NCBI RefSeq assembly: GCF_034661235.1
Contig: NZ_CP141059.1
Location: forward strand, 806,001 to 870,000
DNA length: 64,000 nucleotides
Direction of reading: 5' to 3'
Origin: Nocardioides bizhenqiangii
Lineage (GTDB): Bacteria; Actinomycetota; Actinomycetes; Propionibacteriales; Nocardioidaceae
Part shown: piece after piece, positions 56,859 to 64,000 of the stretch
Layout of the letters: each line of letters starts with the position of its first letter
Position numbering within the stretch: the stretch's first letter is position 1
Translations under genes and position numbers: made by a program
The notes under the pieces: generated by a model
Seen by the model: the letters and a program-made list of their open reading frames with translations, nothing else
Database searches by the model: none
Told to the model about the DNA's origin: nothing

Positions 56859-57040
56859 TGGCTCAGCTCAAGGTCCAGCAGAAGAAGTCGTCGATCGGCT
56901 GCAAGCAGAACCAGCGCGAGACGCTGCGAACGCTTGGTCTCAAGCGGATCGGTGACGTCGTCGTCAAGGAGGACCGCCCGGAGATCCGCGGCATGGTCCA
57001 GACCGTCCGTCACCTGGTGACGGTCGAAGAGGTGAAGTGA
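56858..57040 (+). CDS. rpmD: 50S ribosomal protein L30
   Basis: A small 50S protein of 60 residues: [33 protein letters not shown], then [16 protein letters not shown]. It overlaps the rpsE stop (TGATG). Confidence 0.98.
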   Translation: MAQLKVQQKKSSIGCKQNQRETLRTLGLKRIGDVVVKEDRPEIRGMVQTVRHLVTVEEVK

Positions 57041-57041
57041 A

Positions 57042-57482
57042 ATGACGCTCAAGCTGCATCACCTGCGCCCGGCGCCGGGGGCCAAGAAGGCCAAGGTCCG
57101 GGTCGGCCGCGGTGAGGGTTCCAAGGGCAAGACCGCGGGTCGCGGCACCAAGGGCACGAAGGCCCGCAACCAGGTGCCCGTGTCCTTCGAGGGTGGGCAG
57201 ATGCCGATCCACATGCGGCTGCCGAAGCTCAAGGGCTTCAAGAACCCCTTCAAGGTCACCTACCAGGTCGTCAACCTCGACAAGATCAGCGCGCTCTTCC
57301 CGGACGGCGGCGACGTCACCCCGGAGCAGCTCGTGGCTCGTGGCGCGGTCCGCAAGGGCGAGCCCGTCAAGGTGCTCGGCCAGGGCCGGCTGTCGGTCAA
57401 GGTCGCGGTGAGCGCCAACGCCTTCTCGGCCTCCGCCAAGGAGAAGATCGAGGGCGCCGGCGGTAGCGTCACCGTCCTGTGA
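57042..57482 (+). CDS. rplO: 50S ribosomal protein L15
   Basis: A late assembly protein of 50S. The 146 residues contain the Gly-rich N-terminus [23 protein letters not shown] and the signature in the second half ([31 protein letters not shown]). It is the last ribosomal protein gene before a terminator hairpin. Confidence 0.98.
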   Translation: MTLKLHHLRPAPGAKKAKVRVGRGEGSKGKTAGRGTKGTKARNQVPVSFEGGQMPIHMRLPKLKGFKNPFKVTYQVVNLDKISALFPDGGDVTPEQLVARGAVRKGEPVKVLGQGRLSVKVAVSANAFSASAKEKIEGAGGSVTVL

Positions 57483-57498
57483 CGAACTCGTGAGATGA

Positions 57499-57536
57499 GG
57501 CGCGGTCGACCTGGTCAGCAGGTCGGCCGCGCCTTT
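57499..57536 (+). terminator. Terminator between rplO and secY
   Basis: GGCGCGGTCGACCTG, loop GTCAG, CAGGTCGGCCGCGCC, then TTTCTC. The 15-bp stem has one G-U pair and a short T run. It separates the spc operon from secY-adk-map, or acts as an attenuator. Confidence 0.88.
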
Positions 57537-57548
57537 CTCGCTCCCTGT

Positions 57549-57554
57549 TAGGCT
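57549..57554 (+). promoter_or_regulatory. Candidate secY promoter -10 TAGGCT
   Basis: TAGGCT just after the terminator fits TANNNT and would give a leader of about 45 nt before GTG 57604, with AGAGGA as ribosome binding site. Confidence 0.4.
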
Positions 57555-57603
57555 TCCCGACGGCCCTCAGGTGTCGACGGCCCCGTGAGAAAGAGGACCC
57601 TCA

Positions 57604-58911
57604 GTGCTCAGCGCGTTCGTGAACGCATTCCGGACTCCGGACCTGCGGCGCAAGCTGCTGTTCGTCCTGTTCATCATCTTCGTCTTCCGGCTGGGCTCCC
57701 AGATCCCGGCCCCCGGCGTGAACGTCGCCAACGTCCAGCACTGCCTCGGCGACGAGGCCAACAACACCGGCATCTACAACCTGATCAACCTGTTCTCCGG
57801 CGGCGCGCTGCTGCAGCTGACCGTCTTCGCGCTCGGGATCATGCCGTACATCACGGCAAGCATCATCCTGCAGCTGCTGGTCGTCGTGATCCCGCGGCTG
57901 GAGGCCCTCAAGAAGGAGGGCCAGGCCGGCCAGACCAAGATCACGCAGTACACGCGCTACCTGACGCTCGGTCTCGCGCTGCTCCAGGCCACCGGCATCG
58001 TCGCGCTCGCGCGCACCGGCACCCTGCTCCAGAACTGCGACACCGAGACCTACCCGCTGCTGCACGAGGACAACACCACGACCTTCCTGGTCATGGTCAC
58101 GACCATGACCGCCGGCACCGCGGTGATCATGTGGCTCGGCGAGCAGATCACCGAGCGCGGCATCGGCAACGGCATGTCGATCCTGATCTTCACGCAGGTC
58201 GTCGCGACCTTCCCGGCCGCCCTGTGGTCGGTCGGCAAGACCCGCGGCTGGTGGACCTTCGGCATCGTCATCGCGATCGGACTCGTGATCGTGGCCGGCG
58301 TCATCTTCATCGAACAGGCGCAACGCCGGATCCCGGTCCAGTACGCCCGCCGGATGGTGGGCCGCAAGATGTTCGGCGGCAGCTCGACGTACATCCCGTT
58401 GAAGGTCAACCAGGCCGGCATCATCCCCGTCATCTTCGCGTCGTCGCTGCTCTACCTGCCGGCGATGGCAGTCCAGTTCAACCAGACGAGCGACTCCGCC
58501 TGGGTGAGGTTCGTCGCCGACTACTTCGTCGTCGGTGACCACCCGCTCTACATGGCGACGTACTTCCTGCTCATCATCTTCTTCACCTACTTCTACGTGT
58601 CGATCACCTTCAACCCACAAGAGGTGGCAGACAACATGAAGAAGTACGGCGGCTTCATCCCCGGAATCCGGGCGGGCAAGCCGACCCAGGACTACCTGTC
58701 CTACGTCCTCTCCCGCATCACGCTGCCGGGGGCTCTCTACCTGGGTCTGATCTCGCTTATCCCGCTGATCGCGCTGGTGTTGATCGAGGCTAATCAGAAC
58801 TTCCCGTTCGGCGGCACGTCCATCCTGATCATGGTGGGCGTCGCGCTCGACACGGTGAAGCAGATCGAGAGCCAGCTCCAGCAGCGCAACTACGAAGGAT
58901 TCCTTCGATGA
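57604..58911 (+). CDS. secY: Protein translocase subunit SecY
   Basis: The channel of the Sec translocon in the cytoplasmic membrane, partnered by SecE and SecG. The 435-residue protein begins FVNAFRTPDLRRKLLFVLFIIFVFRLG and has ten hydrophobic helices. The signatures GIMPYITASIILQLL and QAGIIPVIFASSLLYLP are present. GTG start. A terminator upstream suggests its own promoter. It heads secY-adk-map. Confidence 0.98.
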   Translation: MLSAFVNAFRTPDLRRKLLFVLFIIFVFRLGSQIPAPGVNVANVQHCLGDEANNTGIYNLINLFSGGALLQLTVFALGIMPYITASIILQLLVVVIPRLEALKKEGQAGQTKITQYTRYLTLGLALLQATGIVALARTGTLLQNCDTETYPLLHEDNTTTFLVMVTTMTAGTAVIMWLGEQITERGIGNGMSILIFTQVVATFPAALWSVGKTRGWWTFGIVIAIGLVIVAGVIFIEQAQRRIPVQYARRMVGRKMFGGSSTYIPLKVNQAGIIPVIFASSLLYLPAMAVQFNQTSDSAWVRFVADYFVVGDHPLYMATYFLLIIFFTYFYVSITFNPQEVADNMKKYGGFIPGIRAGKPTQDYLSYVLSRITLPGALYLGLISLIPLIALVLIEANQNFPFGGTSILIMVGVALDTVKQIESQLQQRNYEGFLR

Positions 58912-59483
58912 GGCTGATTCTCATGGGCCCCCCGGGCGCCGGCAAAGGCACCCAGGCCAAGTTCATCGCCGACCACTTCGGGGTCCCGGCGATCTCGACC
59001 GGCGACATCTTCCGTGCCAACGTCTCCCAGGGCACGCCCCTCGGCGTCGAGGCGAAGCGGTACATGGAGGCGGGTGAGTACGTCCCCGACGAGGTCACCA
59101 ACCAGATGGTGCGCAACCGCATCTCCGAGCCCGACGCGGACCCGGGCTTCCTGCTCGACGGCTACCCGCGGACGCTGGCCCAGGTCGAGGAGCTCGACGC
59201 GATGATCGCCGACACCGGCCACCAGCTGGACGCGGTCGTCGTCATCAAGGCCGACTCCGACGAGCTGGTCCAGCGGTTGCTGGCCCGCTCCGAGATCGAA
59301 GGTCGCGCCGACGACAGCGAAGAGGTCATCCGGCGCCGCCAGGAGATCTACCTCGCCGAGACCGAGCCGCTCATCGCCGTCTACCTGCAGCGTGGCCTTG
59401 TCCACGAGATCGACGGCATGGGCGAGGTCGAAGAGGTCACGAAGCGGATCTTCGAGGCGCTCGACCAGATCGACCAGAGCTAG
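58908..59483 (+). CDS. adk: Adenylate kinase
   Basis: Interconverts ATP + AMP and 2 ADP. The 191-residue protein has the P-loop MGPPGAGKGTQAKFIAD, the AMP-binding STGDIFRANV and LLDGYPRTLAQVEEL. It is the short form without the zinc/LID insertion of longer Adk proteins. The start overlaps the secY stop (ATGA). Confidence 0.98.
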   Translation: MRLILMGPPGAGKGTQAKFIADHFGVPAISTGDIFRANVSQGTPLGVEAKRYMEAGEYVPDEVTNQMVRNRISEPDADPGFLLDGYPRTLAQVEELDAMIADTGHQLDAVVVIKADSDELVQRLLARSEIEGRADDSEEVIRRRQEIYLAETEPLIAVYLQRGLVHEIDGMGEVEEVTKRIFEALDQIDQS

Positions 59484-59497
59484 TCCGTCGACCGACG

Positions 59498-60334
59498 TTG
59501 TTCGGCTCGAGCCTGGAGATCAAAGCTCCTGACCAGATCCTGCTGATGCGGGAGGCGGGACTGGTGGTCGCCGACGCCCTGGCAGCGGTCCGTGACGCCG
59601 TCCGGCCCGGGGTCACGACGGCCGAGCTCGACCGGATCGCGGACGAGCTGATCCGGGCGCGGGGGGCGCGGCCGTCGTTCCTCGGCTACGGCGTCCCGCC
59701 GTTCCCGGCCACGATCTGCGCGTCGGTCAACGACGCGGTCGTGCACGGGATCCCGGGTGGGCAGGTGCTGGCCGAGGGCGACGTCGTCTCCATCGACTGC
59801 GGGGCGATCGTGGCCGACGACTCCGGGCAGGGCTGGCACGGCGATGCCGCGATCACCGTCGCCGTCGGTGCCGCCCCGGCCGAGGTGACCGAGCTGATGC
59901 GGGTCACCGAGGAGGCGCTCTGGCAGGGCATCGCCGCGGCCAGGCCGGGTGGCCGGGTCGGCGACATCTCGCACGCCATCGAGCGCTACGTGCGCGCGGA
60001 AGGCGGCTACGGGATCGTCGAGGACTACACCGGGCACGGCATCGGTACCGAGATGCACCTGCCGCCCGACGTACCCAACTACGGGCGGGCCGGTCGCGGA
60101 CCCCGGCTCAAGCACGGCCTCGCGCTCGCCGTCGAGCCGATGCTGACCCTCGGCACCCATGCGACCGAGGTGGCTGCCGACGAGTGGACCGTGGTCACCG
60201 CCGACGGGTCGGTCGCGGCCCACTTCGAGCACACGTTCGCGCTCACCGACGACGGTGTGTGGGTCCTCACGGCCCACGATGGCGGCCGGGCGGACCTCGA
60301 GCGGCTGGGTGCGCCGTACGGCGGCCCCACGTGA
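59498..60334 (+). CDS. map: Methionine aminopeptidase type I
   Basis: Removes the initiator Met from nascent proteins. The 278 residues contain the dimetal ligands in VVSIDCGAIVADD and WHGDAAITVAVG, HGIGTEMHLPPDVPNYG, and the late VEPMLTLG and VAAHFEHTFALTDDGV. TTG 59498 is the start, giving the usual FGSSLEIK beginning; it lies 14 bp after adk with no good ribosome binding site. The expected infA does not follow. Confidence 0.96.
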   Translation: MFGSSLEIKAPDQILLMREAGLVVADALAAVRDAVRPGVTTAELDRIADELIRARGARPSFLGYGVPPFPATICASVNDAVVHGIPGGQVLAEGDVVSIDCGAIVADDSGQGWHGDAAITVAVGAAPAEVTELMRVTEEALWQGIAAARPGGRVGDISHAIERYVRAEGGYGIVEDYTGHGIGTEMHLPPDVPNYGRAGRGPRLKHGLALAVEPMLTLGTHATEVAADEWTVVTADGSVAAHFEHTFALTDDGVWVLTAHDGGRADLERLGAPYGGPT

Positions 60335-60352
60335 CTCCCGAACGGCCCGTCT

Positions 60353-60358
60353 TATCAT
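60353..60358 (+). promoter_or_regulatory. Leaderless -10 box TATCAT
   Basis: TATCAT lies 5 nt before ATG 60364, so the isochorismate synthase mRNA is probably leaderless and independent of map. Confidence 0.55.
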
Positions 60359-60363
60359 CGAGC

Positions 60364-61461
60364 ATGGCCCTGCCCCCGCGTCCGCTGCTGTTCGCCTCCG
60401 GCGAGGACGCCTACCTCGCCGACCGGGTGCTGCGCACCTGGATCACGCCTGACGGAGCCGACCCGGGCTGGGCCGACCAGGTCGTCGCCGAGCTGCAGCC
60501 GGGGGAGCGGGCGATCGGCGCACTGTCGTTCGCAGCCGGTGCGCCAGGCATCCTGCACCAGGTCATCGGCTCCGAGCGGCCGCTGCGCCGTCCCGTGTCG
60601 ACCCCCCGCGAGCGCGCCTCCGAGGTACGCGAGTTCCCGACCGCTGAGACCTACGCCGGCATGGTCCGCGCCGTGCTCGACAAGATTGAGGCCGGCGTGG
60701 TCCGCAAGGTCGTCATCGGCCGCTGCCTCGACGTGACCAGCGACCCCCCGCTCGAGCCCGCCGAGGTGATCGACCGGCTGCTGGTGACCCGGCCGGGTCG
60801 CTACGTCTTCTCGGTGCCGTTGACAGAGTCTCTCGACGACGGCCCGCTGCTCGTGGGTGCGAGCCCCGAGCTTCTCGTCAGCCGCGAGGGCGACCGGATC
60901 TCCTGCACGCCGTTGGCCGGCTCGGTGCCGCGGTCGGCCGATCCCGACGAGGACGGCCGCCGCGCCGCCGCACTGCGCGAGTCGGACAAGGACCTCGCCG
61001 AGCACGCGTTCGTCGTCGACGCCATCGTGCACGCGCTCAAGGAGGTGTGCGTCGACGTCGAGCCGCCGACCGGCCCGACCCTGCTCGCGACCGACACCGT
61101 CTGGCACCTCGCCTCCCCGATCACGGCGAGGCTCGAGGACCCCGCGAGCGGACCCAGCGCGCTCCGCCTCGCACAGATGCTGCACCCGACCCCGGCAGTC
61201 GGCGGAGTGCCGGCCGCGGCCGCCGCCGAGGCGATCGCCGACATCGAGGGCGACCTGCGCGACTACTTCGCCGGCTGTGTCGGCTGGGTCGACGGCACCG
61301 GCGACGGGGTCTTCGCGATCACCATCCGCGCCGCCGTGATCGACGGCGCTCGGATGCGGCTCTTCGCCGGCGCCGGCGTCGTCGCCGGCTCCGACCCCGC
61401 CTCCGAGGTCCGGGAGACCGGCGCCAAGCTGGAGACGATGAGGCGCGTGGCCGGCCTGTAA
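60364..61461 (+). CDS. Isochorismate synthase
   Basis: A chorismate-using enzyme of the EntC/DhbC/MenF group, 365 residues, that makes isochorismate for menaquinone or catecholate siderophores. The catalytic domain shows VVRKVVIGRCLDV, GPLLVGASPELLVSREGD, TPLAGSVPRS, LRESDKDLAEHAFVVDAI, HLASPITARL, LHPTPAVGGVP and the late DGVFAITIRAAVIDG. It lacks the anthranilate-synthase features. Neither men nor siderophore genes are adjacent, so the pathway is open. It takes the place where infA usually follows map. Confidence 0.92.
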   Translation: MALPPRPLLFASGEDAYLADRVLRTWITPDGADPGWADQVVAELQPGERAIGALSFAAGAPGILHQVIGSERPLRRPVSTPRERASEVREFPTAETYAGMVRAVLDKIEAGVVRKVVIGRCLDVTSDPPLEPAEVIDRLLVTRPGRYVFSVPLTESLDDGPLLVGASPELLVSREGDRISCTPLAGSVPRSADPDEDGRRAAALRESDKDLAEHAFVVDAIVHALKEVCVDVEPPTGPTLLATDTVWHLASPITARLEDPASGPSALRLAQMLHPTPAVGGVPAAAAAEAIADIEGDLRDYFAGCVGWVDGTGDGVFAITIRAAVIDGARMRLFAGAGVVAGSDPASEVRETGAKLETMRRVAGL

Positions 61462-62282
61462 CCGCGCGCTTCGCGCGCGGTCTTTTCCGCGCTTCGCGCG
61501 GGTTTGGGTTGGTGGGTTGTCGCCTGGTGGGTGTGGCGGGCGTGGCCGGTTGGGGGCGGTGCGGGGCATGGGCCCCGACGGGCTGCAAACCGTGGCCTGC
61601 CGGCCGGACCCACCCATCGGGCCGGATGCCCCATGGCATGGGACAGCCGGATGAGGTTCCTGCGACAGGGGCGATCAGCACAAGCCGGCAGGCCCCGACT
61701 TGCCCGCCGGGCCCCACGCCCCGCACCGCGCCAAGGCGGCCGCGCCCGCCACACCCACGGCTCGAGGTTCGGGGAGGATGAGGTTCACCCATGTCCTCCG
61801 GGTCGGCGCCCTGGCAGGAACGGACCCACCACGGGGTCGGTCGTCCTCTCCCACACGAGCGGCCGGTCCGACACAGGGAAACCCACCCACCCCGAGCCCC
61901 CTGAGCCGTGGGAGTGGCGGGCGGTGCGGTGGCCGGTGCGGAGCGGGACCCCGGGCGGGCAAGTCGGGGCCTGCCGGCCTCTCTTCGTCTGCCCTGTCGC
62001 AGGAACGGCATCCACCCTTTCCCATGACACGGGACGTCCAGCCCGTGTCACATCCAGGCCGGCAGGCCACGGTTTGCAGCCCGCTCGGGGTCTCGCCCCG
62101 CACCGGAAGCCACCGCACCGCCCGCCACACCCACCCAGGCGACGACCCACCAACCCACCCCCCGCGCGAAGCGCGGAAAACCCGGCGCGTAGCGCCGGGA
62201 ACGACCGGCCCGGACCACATCTGCCTCGGCGGTGTCCGCGAGGAGATGGCGATGCGGGAGCCCGCCGGGGGCTGTGGAAGGA
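61462..62282. other. Long non-coding stretch
   Basis: About 820 bp with no credible gene. A GCGCGC-TTCG-GCGCGC hairpin lies directly after the stop (61463-61480), then the nested palindrome. Open frames on both strands give similar Pro/Arg/His-rich translations only because the DNA is palindromic. Confidence 0.6.
61483..62180. repeat. Nested long palindrome with four modules
   Basis: The outer arms 61483-61604 and 62058-62180 are imperfect reverse complements over about 120 bp (shared TTTTCCGCGCTTCGCGCGGG, GGGCTGCAAACCGTGGCCTG). Inside, a module of about 70 bp occurs four times: forward at 61531-61604 and 61912-61978, reversed at 61684-61754 and 62058-62130. This makes two hairpins facing each other. 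Loop segments also match inversely (TTCCTGCGACAGGG at 61657 and CCCTGTCGCAGGAA at 61992). It could be a MITE pair or a structured RNA. Confidence 0.8.
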
Positions 62283-62429
62283 TGACTTCACCAGAGGGGA
62301 GTATTCCTCCGCTGCGTTCTCGTCAGTACGGTCGGACCTACGGGTTCGGGCCCGGGAGCGCAGGTCGCCGGTCGGTGGCGGAAGAGACCTCGGGCGACCG
62401 GCCGACCCCCGATCACCGAGAGGCTCTCA
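62283..62429 (+). ncRNA. yybP-ykoY-type (Mn2+) riboswitch leader
   Basis: Upstream of terC the sequence GGGGAGTATTCCTCC (62296) and then CTCGTCAGTACGG (62319) match the two conserved loop segments of yybP-ykoY RNAs (GGGGAGUA and CGUCA-AUAC). Their spacing is shorter than in the E. coli alx leader. Further hairpins follow up to the GTG start. TerC/Alx genes are known targets of this manganese-sensing class. Edges are approximate. Confidence 0.72.
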
Positions 62430-63464
62430 GTGGACGTCACCACCCTGGAATGGACCATCACGATCGCCGCCACCATCGGCGTGCTGTTGTTCGACGTCAT
62501 CGTCATCGCCCGCGACCCGCGCGAGCCCTCGATGAGGGAGTGCGCGGTTGCGCTCAGCTTCTACATCGGTGCGGCGCTGGCGTTCGGACTCTTCGTGTGG
62601 CTCCACCACGGCCAGGACTACGGCATCGAGTTCTACACCGGCTGGCTGACGGAGTACTCGTTGTCGATCGACAACCTCTTCGTCTTCATCATCCTGATGG
62701 CGGCGCTCAAGGTGCCCAGGAAGTACCAGCAGGAGGCGCTGCTCGTCGGCATCGTGCTCGCGCTGATCTTCCGCGGCATCTTCATTGCGCTCGGCTACGC
62801 CCTCATCGAGAACTTCAGCTGGGTGTTCTACATCTTCGGGGCATTCCTGGTCTACACGGCCTACGGGCTGGTGAAGTCGTACCGCACCCATGAGGACGAG
62901 CACCCCGAGGACAACGTGGCGGTGCGGTTCGCCCGCAGCCACCTGAAGGTCGGCGAGTCGTACCACGGGCTGAAGCTCTGGTACCACGAGAACGGCGTCC
63001 GCCTCGTGTCGCCGATCGTGATCGTGATCATCGCGCTCGGCGTCACCGACATCCTGTTCGCGCTGGACTCGATCCCGGCGATCTTCGGGATCACCCAGGA
63101 GCCGTACCTCGTCTTCACGGCGAACGTGTTCGCCCTGATGGGCCTCCGGCAGCTCTACTTCCTGCTCGGCGGACTCCTGCAGCGGCTGGTCTACCTCTCC
63201 CTGGGCCTGGCGTTCATCCTCGCGTTCATCGGCGTGAAGCTGGTGCTGCACGCCCTGCACGAGAACGAGCTGCCCTTCATCAACGACGGTCACCACGTGA
63301 CGGCCGCCCCGGAGATCTCGTCTCTGGTCAGTCTCGGCGTCATCATCGCGACGCTGGTCCTGACCGCCGTCGCCAGCCTGGCCAAGTCCGCCAAGGACGA
63401 CCGCGAGGCCGAGGCCGTGGCGAGCGATCTCGACGACACCCCGGGCGCGGACTGGAAGGACTGA
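62430..63464 (+). CDS. TerC/Alx-family membrane protein
   Basis: A 344-residue integral membrane protein with about nine helices. TerC family marks are FYTGWLTEYSLSIDNLFVFIILM near residue 70 and ALDSIPAIFGITQEPYLVFTANVFALMGLRQLYFLL near residue 210, with the paired Asp residues in the membrane. Relatives export manganese or support metal loading of exported proteins, and also tellurite resistance. GTG 62430 has GAGAGG 6 nt upstream. The leader RNA suggests Mn2+ induction. Confidence 0.95.
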   Translation: MDVTTLEWTITIAATIGVLLFDVIVIARDPREPSMRECAVALSFYIGAALAFGLFVWLHHGQDYGIEFYTGWLTEYSLSIDNLFVFIILMAALKVPRKYQQEALLVGIVLALIFRGIFIALGYALIENFSWVFYIFGAFLVYTAYGLVKSYRTHEDEHPEDNVAVRFARSHLKVGESYHGLKLWYHENGVRLVSPIVIVIIALGVTDILFALDSIPAIFGITQEPYLVFTANVFALMGLRQLYFLLGGLLQRLVYLSLGLAFILAFIGVKLVLHALHENELPFINDGHHVTAAPEISSLVSLGVIIATLVLTAVASLAKSAKDDREAEAVASDLDDTPGADWKD

Positions 63465-63531
63465 CCCGCCCCAGGCTGGGCACCGTTAGGGTTCTGCTGC
63501 ACTTCCCGCTTCCAGACTCCCGACGAGGCCC

Positions 63532-64000
63532 ATGACGAACGCACCCAGCCGTCACGCCGGCCGACCGCACCTGCGGGTGGAGTCGGCCGGGATGACGAGG
63601 ACGTACGACGGCGACCGCGTGCTGATCGGTCGCGAGGCCGACTGCCAGGTCGTCGTCAGCGAGCCCAGCGCGTCGCGGCACCACGCCGTCGTGCAGCGCG
63701 AGGGTGACGGCTGGATCGTGGTCGACACCAGCAGCAACGGGACGTTCGTGCGAGGTCAGCGGATCGACCGGATGGCCGTGCCGGTGAACCCGCTGAGCCT
63801 CCACGTGGGCGGTCCGGCGGGCGAGGCAGTGGTCGTCAGCCTGGTCGATGTTCCCGCCCCGGGGCCGGCGTCGCGACCCGTCCGGCCTCCTCAGCAACCC
63901 GCTGCCACGAGCCCGCCTCCGCCGTACCAGCCTCCCTCGAAACAGCCGTCGTCGCCGGACTCCGAGTGGTGGCGCAACCTGCCGCCGCCCCAGCTGCCGG
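63532..64000 (+). CDS. FHA-domain protein, cut by window end
   Basis: The first 156 residues of a protein with an N-terminal forkhead-associated domain, which binds phosphothreonine peptides. Conserved residues are GRE (residues 34-36), SASRHHAVV (about 46-54) and DTSSNGTFVRG (about 66-76). A Pro-rich stretch (PPPPYQPPSKQ) follows and the frame is open at base 64000. What follows the linker cannot be seen; ABC transporters, kinase substrates or membrane domains are common partners. ATG 63532 follows GAGG. Confidence 0.85.
   Translation, partial: MTNAPSRHAGRPHLRVESAGMTRTYDGDRVLIGREADCQVVVSEPSASRHHAVVQREGDGWIVVDTSSNGTFVRGQRIDRMAVPVNPLSLHVGGPAGEAVVVSLVDVPAPGPASRPVRPPQQPAATSPPPPYQPPSKQPSSPDSEWWRNLPPPQLP

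Noticed and set aside
61319..62893. Long open frames on both strands across the palindrome
   Set aside because: They give mirrored Pro/Arg/His-rich sequences because the DNA is palindromic, and one runs into terC out of frame. They lack plausible starts and domains.

Overview
The window is 64 kb of very GC-rich DNA with dense genes, many overlapping stops and starts (ATGA, GTGA, TGATG) and GTG or TTG starts. It looks like the chromosome of a high-GC actinobacterium. Gene content (OtsA/OtsB, DUF3263, LytR_C, SpoIIM/RDD/DUF4350 locus, GroEL with CIRCE and no adjacent groES, zinc-type S14) and the many TANNNT boxes 6-8 nt before start codons fit Nocardioidaceae (Nocardioides-like). The species cannot be fixed from the sequence alone.

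Regions. (1) 0.1-7.4 kb: lipoprotein, MsrB, a LigD-type polymerase and a separate ATP-dependent DNA ligase (split NHEJ-type enzymes), a UspA-like protein, a DUF4032 kinase-like protein and SoxR with a clear SoxR box. (2) 7.5-19.8 kb: HNH endonuclease beside tRNA-Thr(UGU), a methyltransferase, PdxY, a GMC oxidoreductase/aldehyde dehydrogenase pair with a KstR-type box, Hsp20 with a divergent MerR regulator, GlsB-like protein, an extradiol dioxygenase, Ung, GNAT, and a PhaC-like hydrolase with a histone-like Lys/Ala tail. (3) 18.3-25.6 kb: otsA and otsB flank a NarL-type two-component system, DUF3263 and LytR_C proteins; then a YCII protein and ECF sigma factor. (4) 25.7-28.1 kb: a SAM-I riboswitch drives a threonine-synthase homologue, a CysO-like sulfur carrier ending Gly-Gly-Cys, and an OsmC protein. 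(5) 28.1-34.7 kb: SGNH hydrolase, small membrane protein, ATP-grasp enzyme, SigE-family sigma factor with a duplicated membrane-anchored propeller partner, and groEL behind two CIRCE elements. (6) 34.9-47.4 kb: two MoxR-type modules (MoxR, DUF58, VWA/TPR and MoxR, DUF58, DUF4350, DUF4129) with RDD and SpoIIM proteins between them. (7) 47.9-60.3 kb: the complete S10-spc ribosomal protein cluster, then secY-adk-map behind a strong terminator. (8) 60.3-64 kb: isochorismate synthase, a ~700-bp nested palindrome, a yybP-ykoY-type (Mn2+) leader, terC, and an FHA protein cut by the window end.

The most interesting unit is region 4. SAM control of a threonine-synthase homologue paired with a sulfur carrier suggests protein-thiocarboxylate-dependent homocysteine synthesis from O-phosphohomoserine rather than threonine synthesis. 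The second structural surprise is the nested palindrome before terC. Two dispersed intergenic repeat families (three and four copies) also run through the window.
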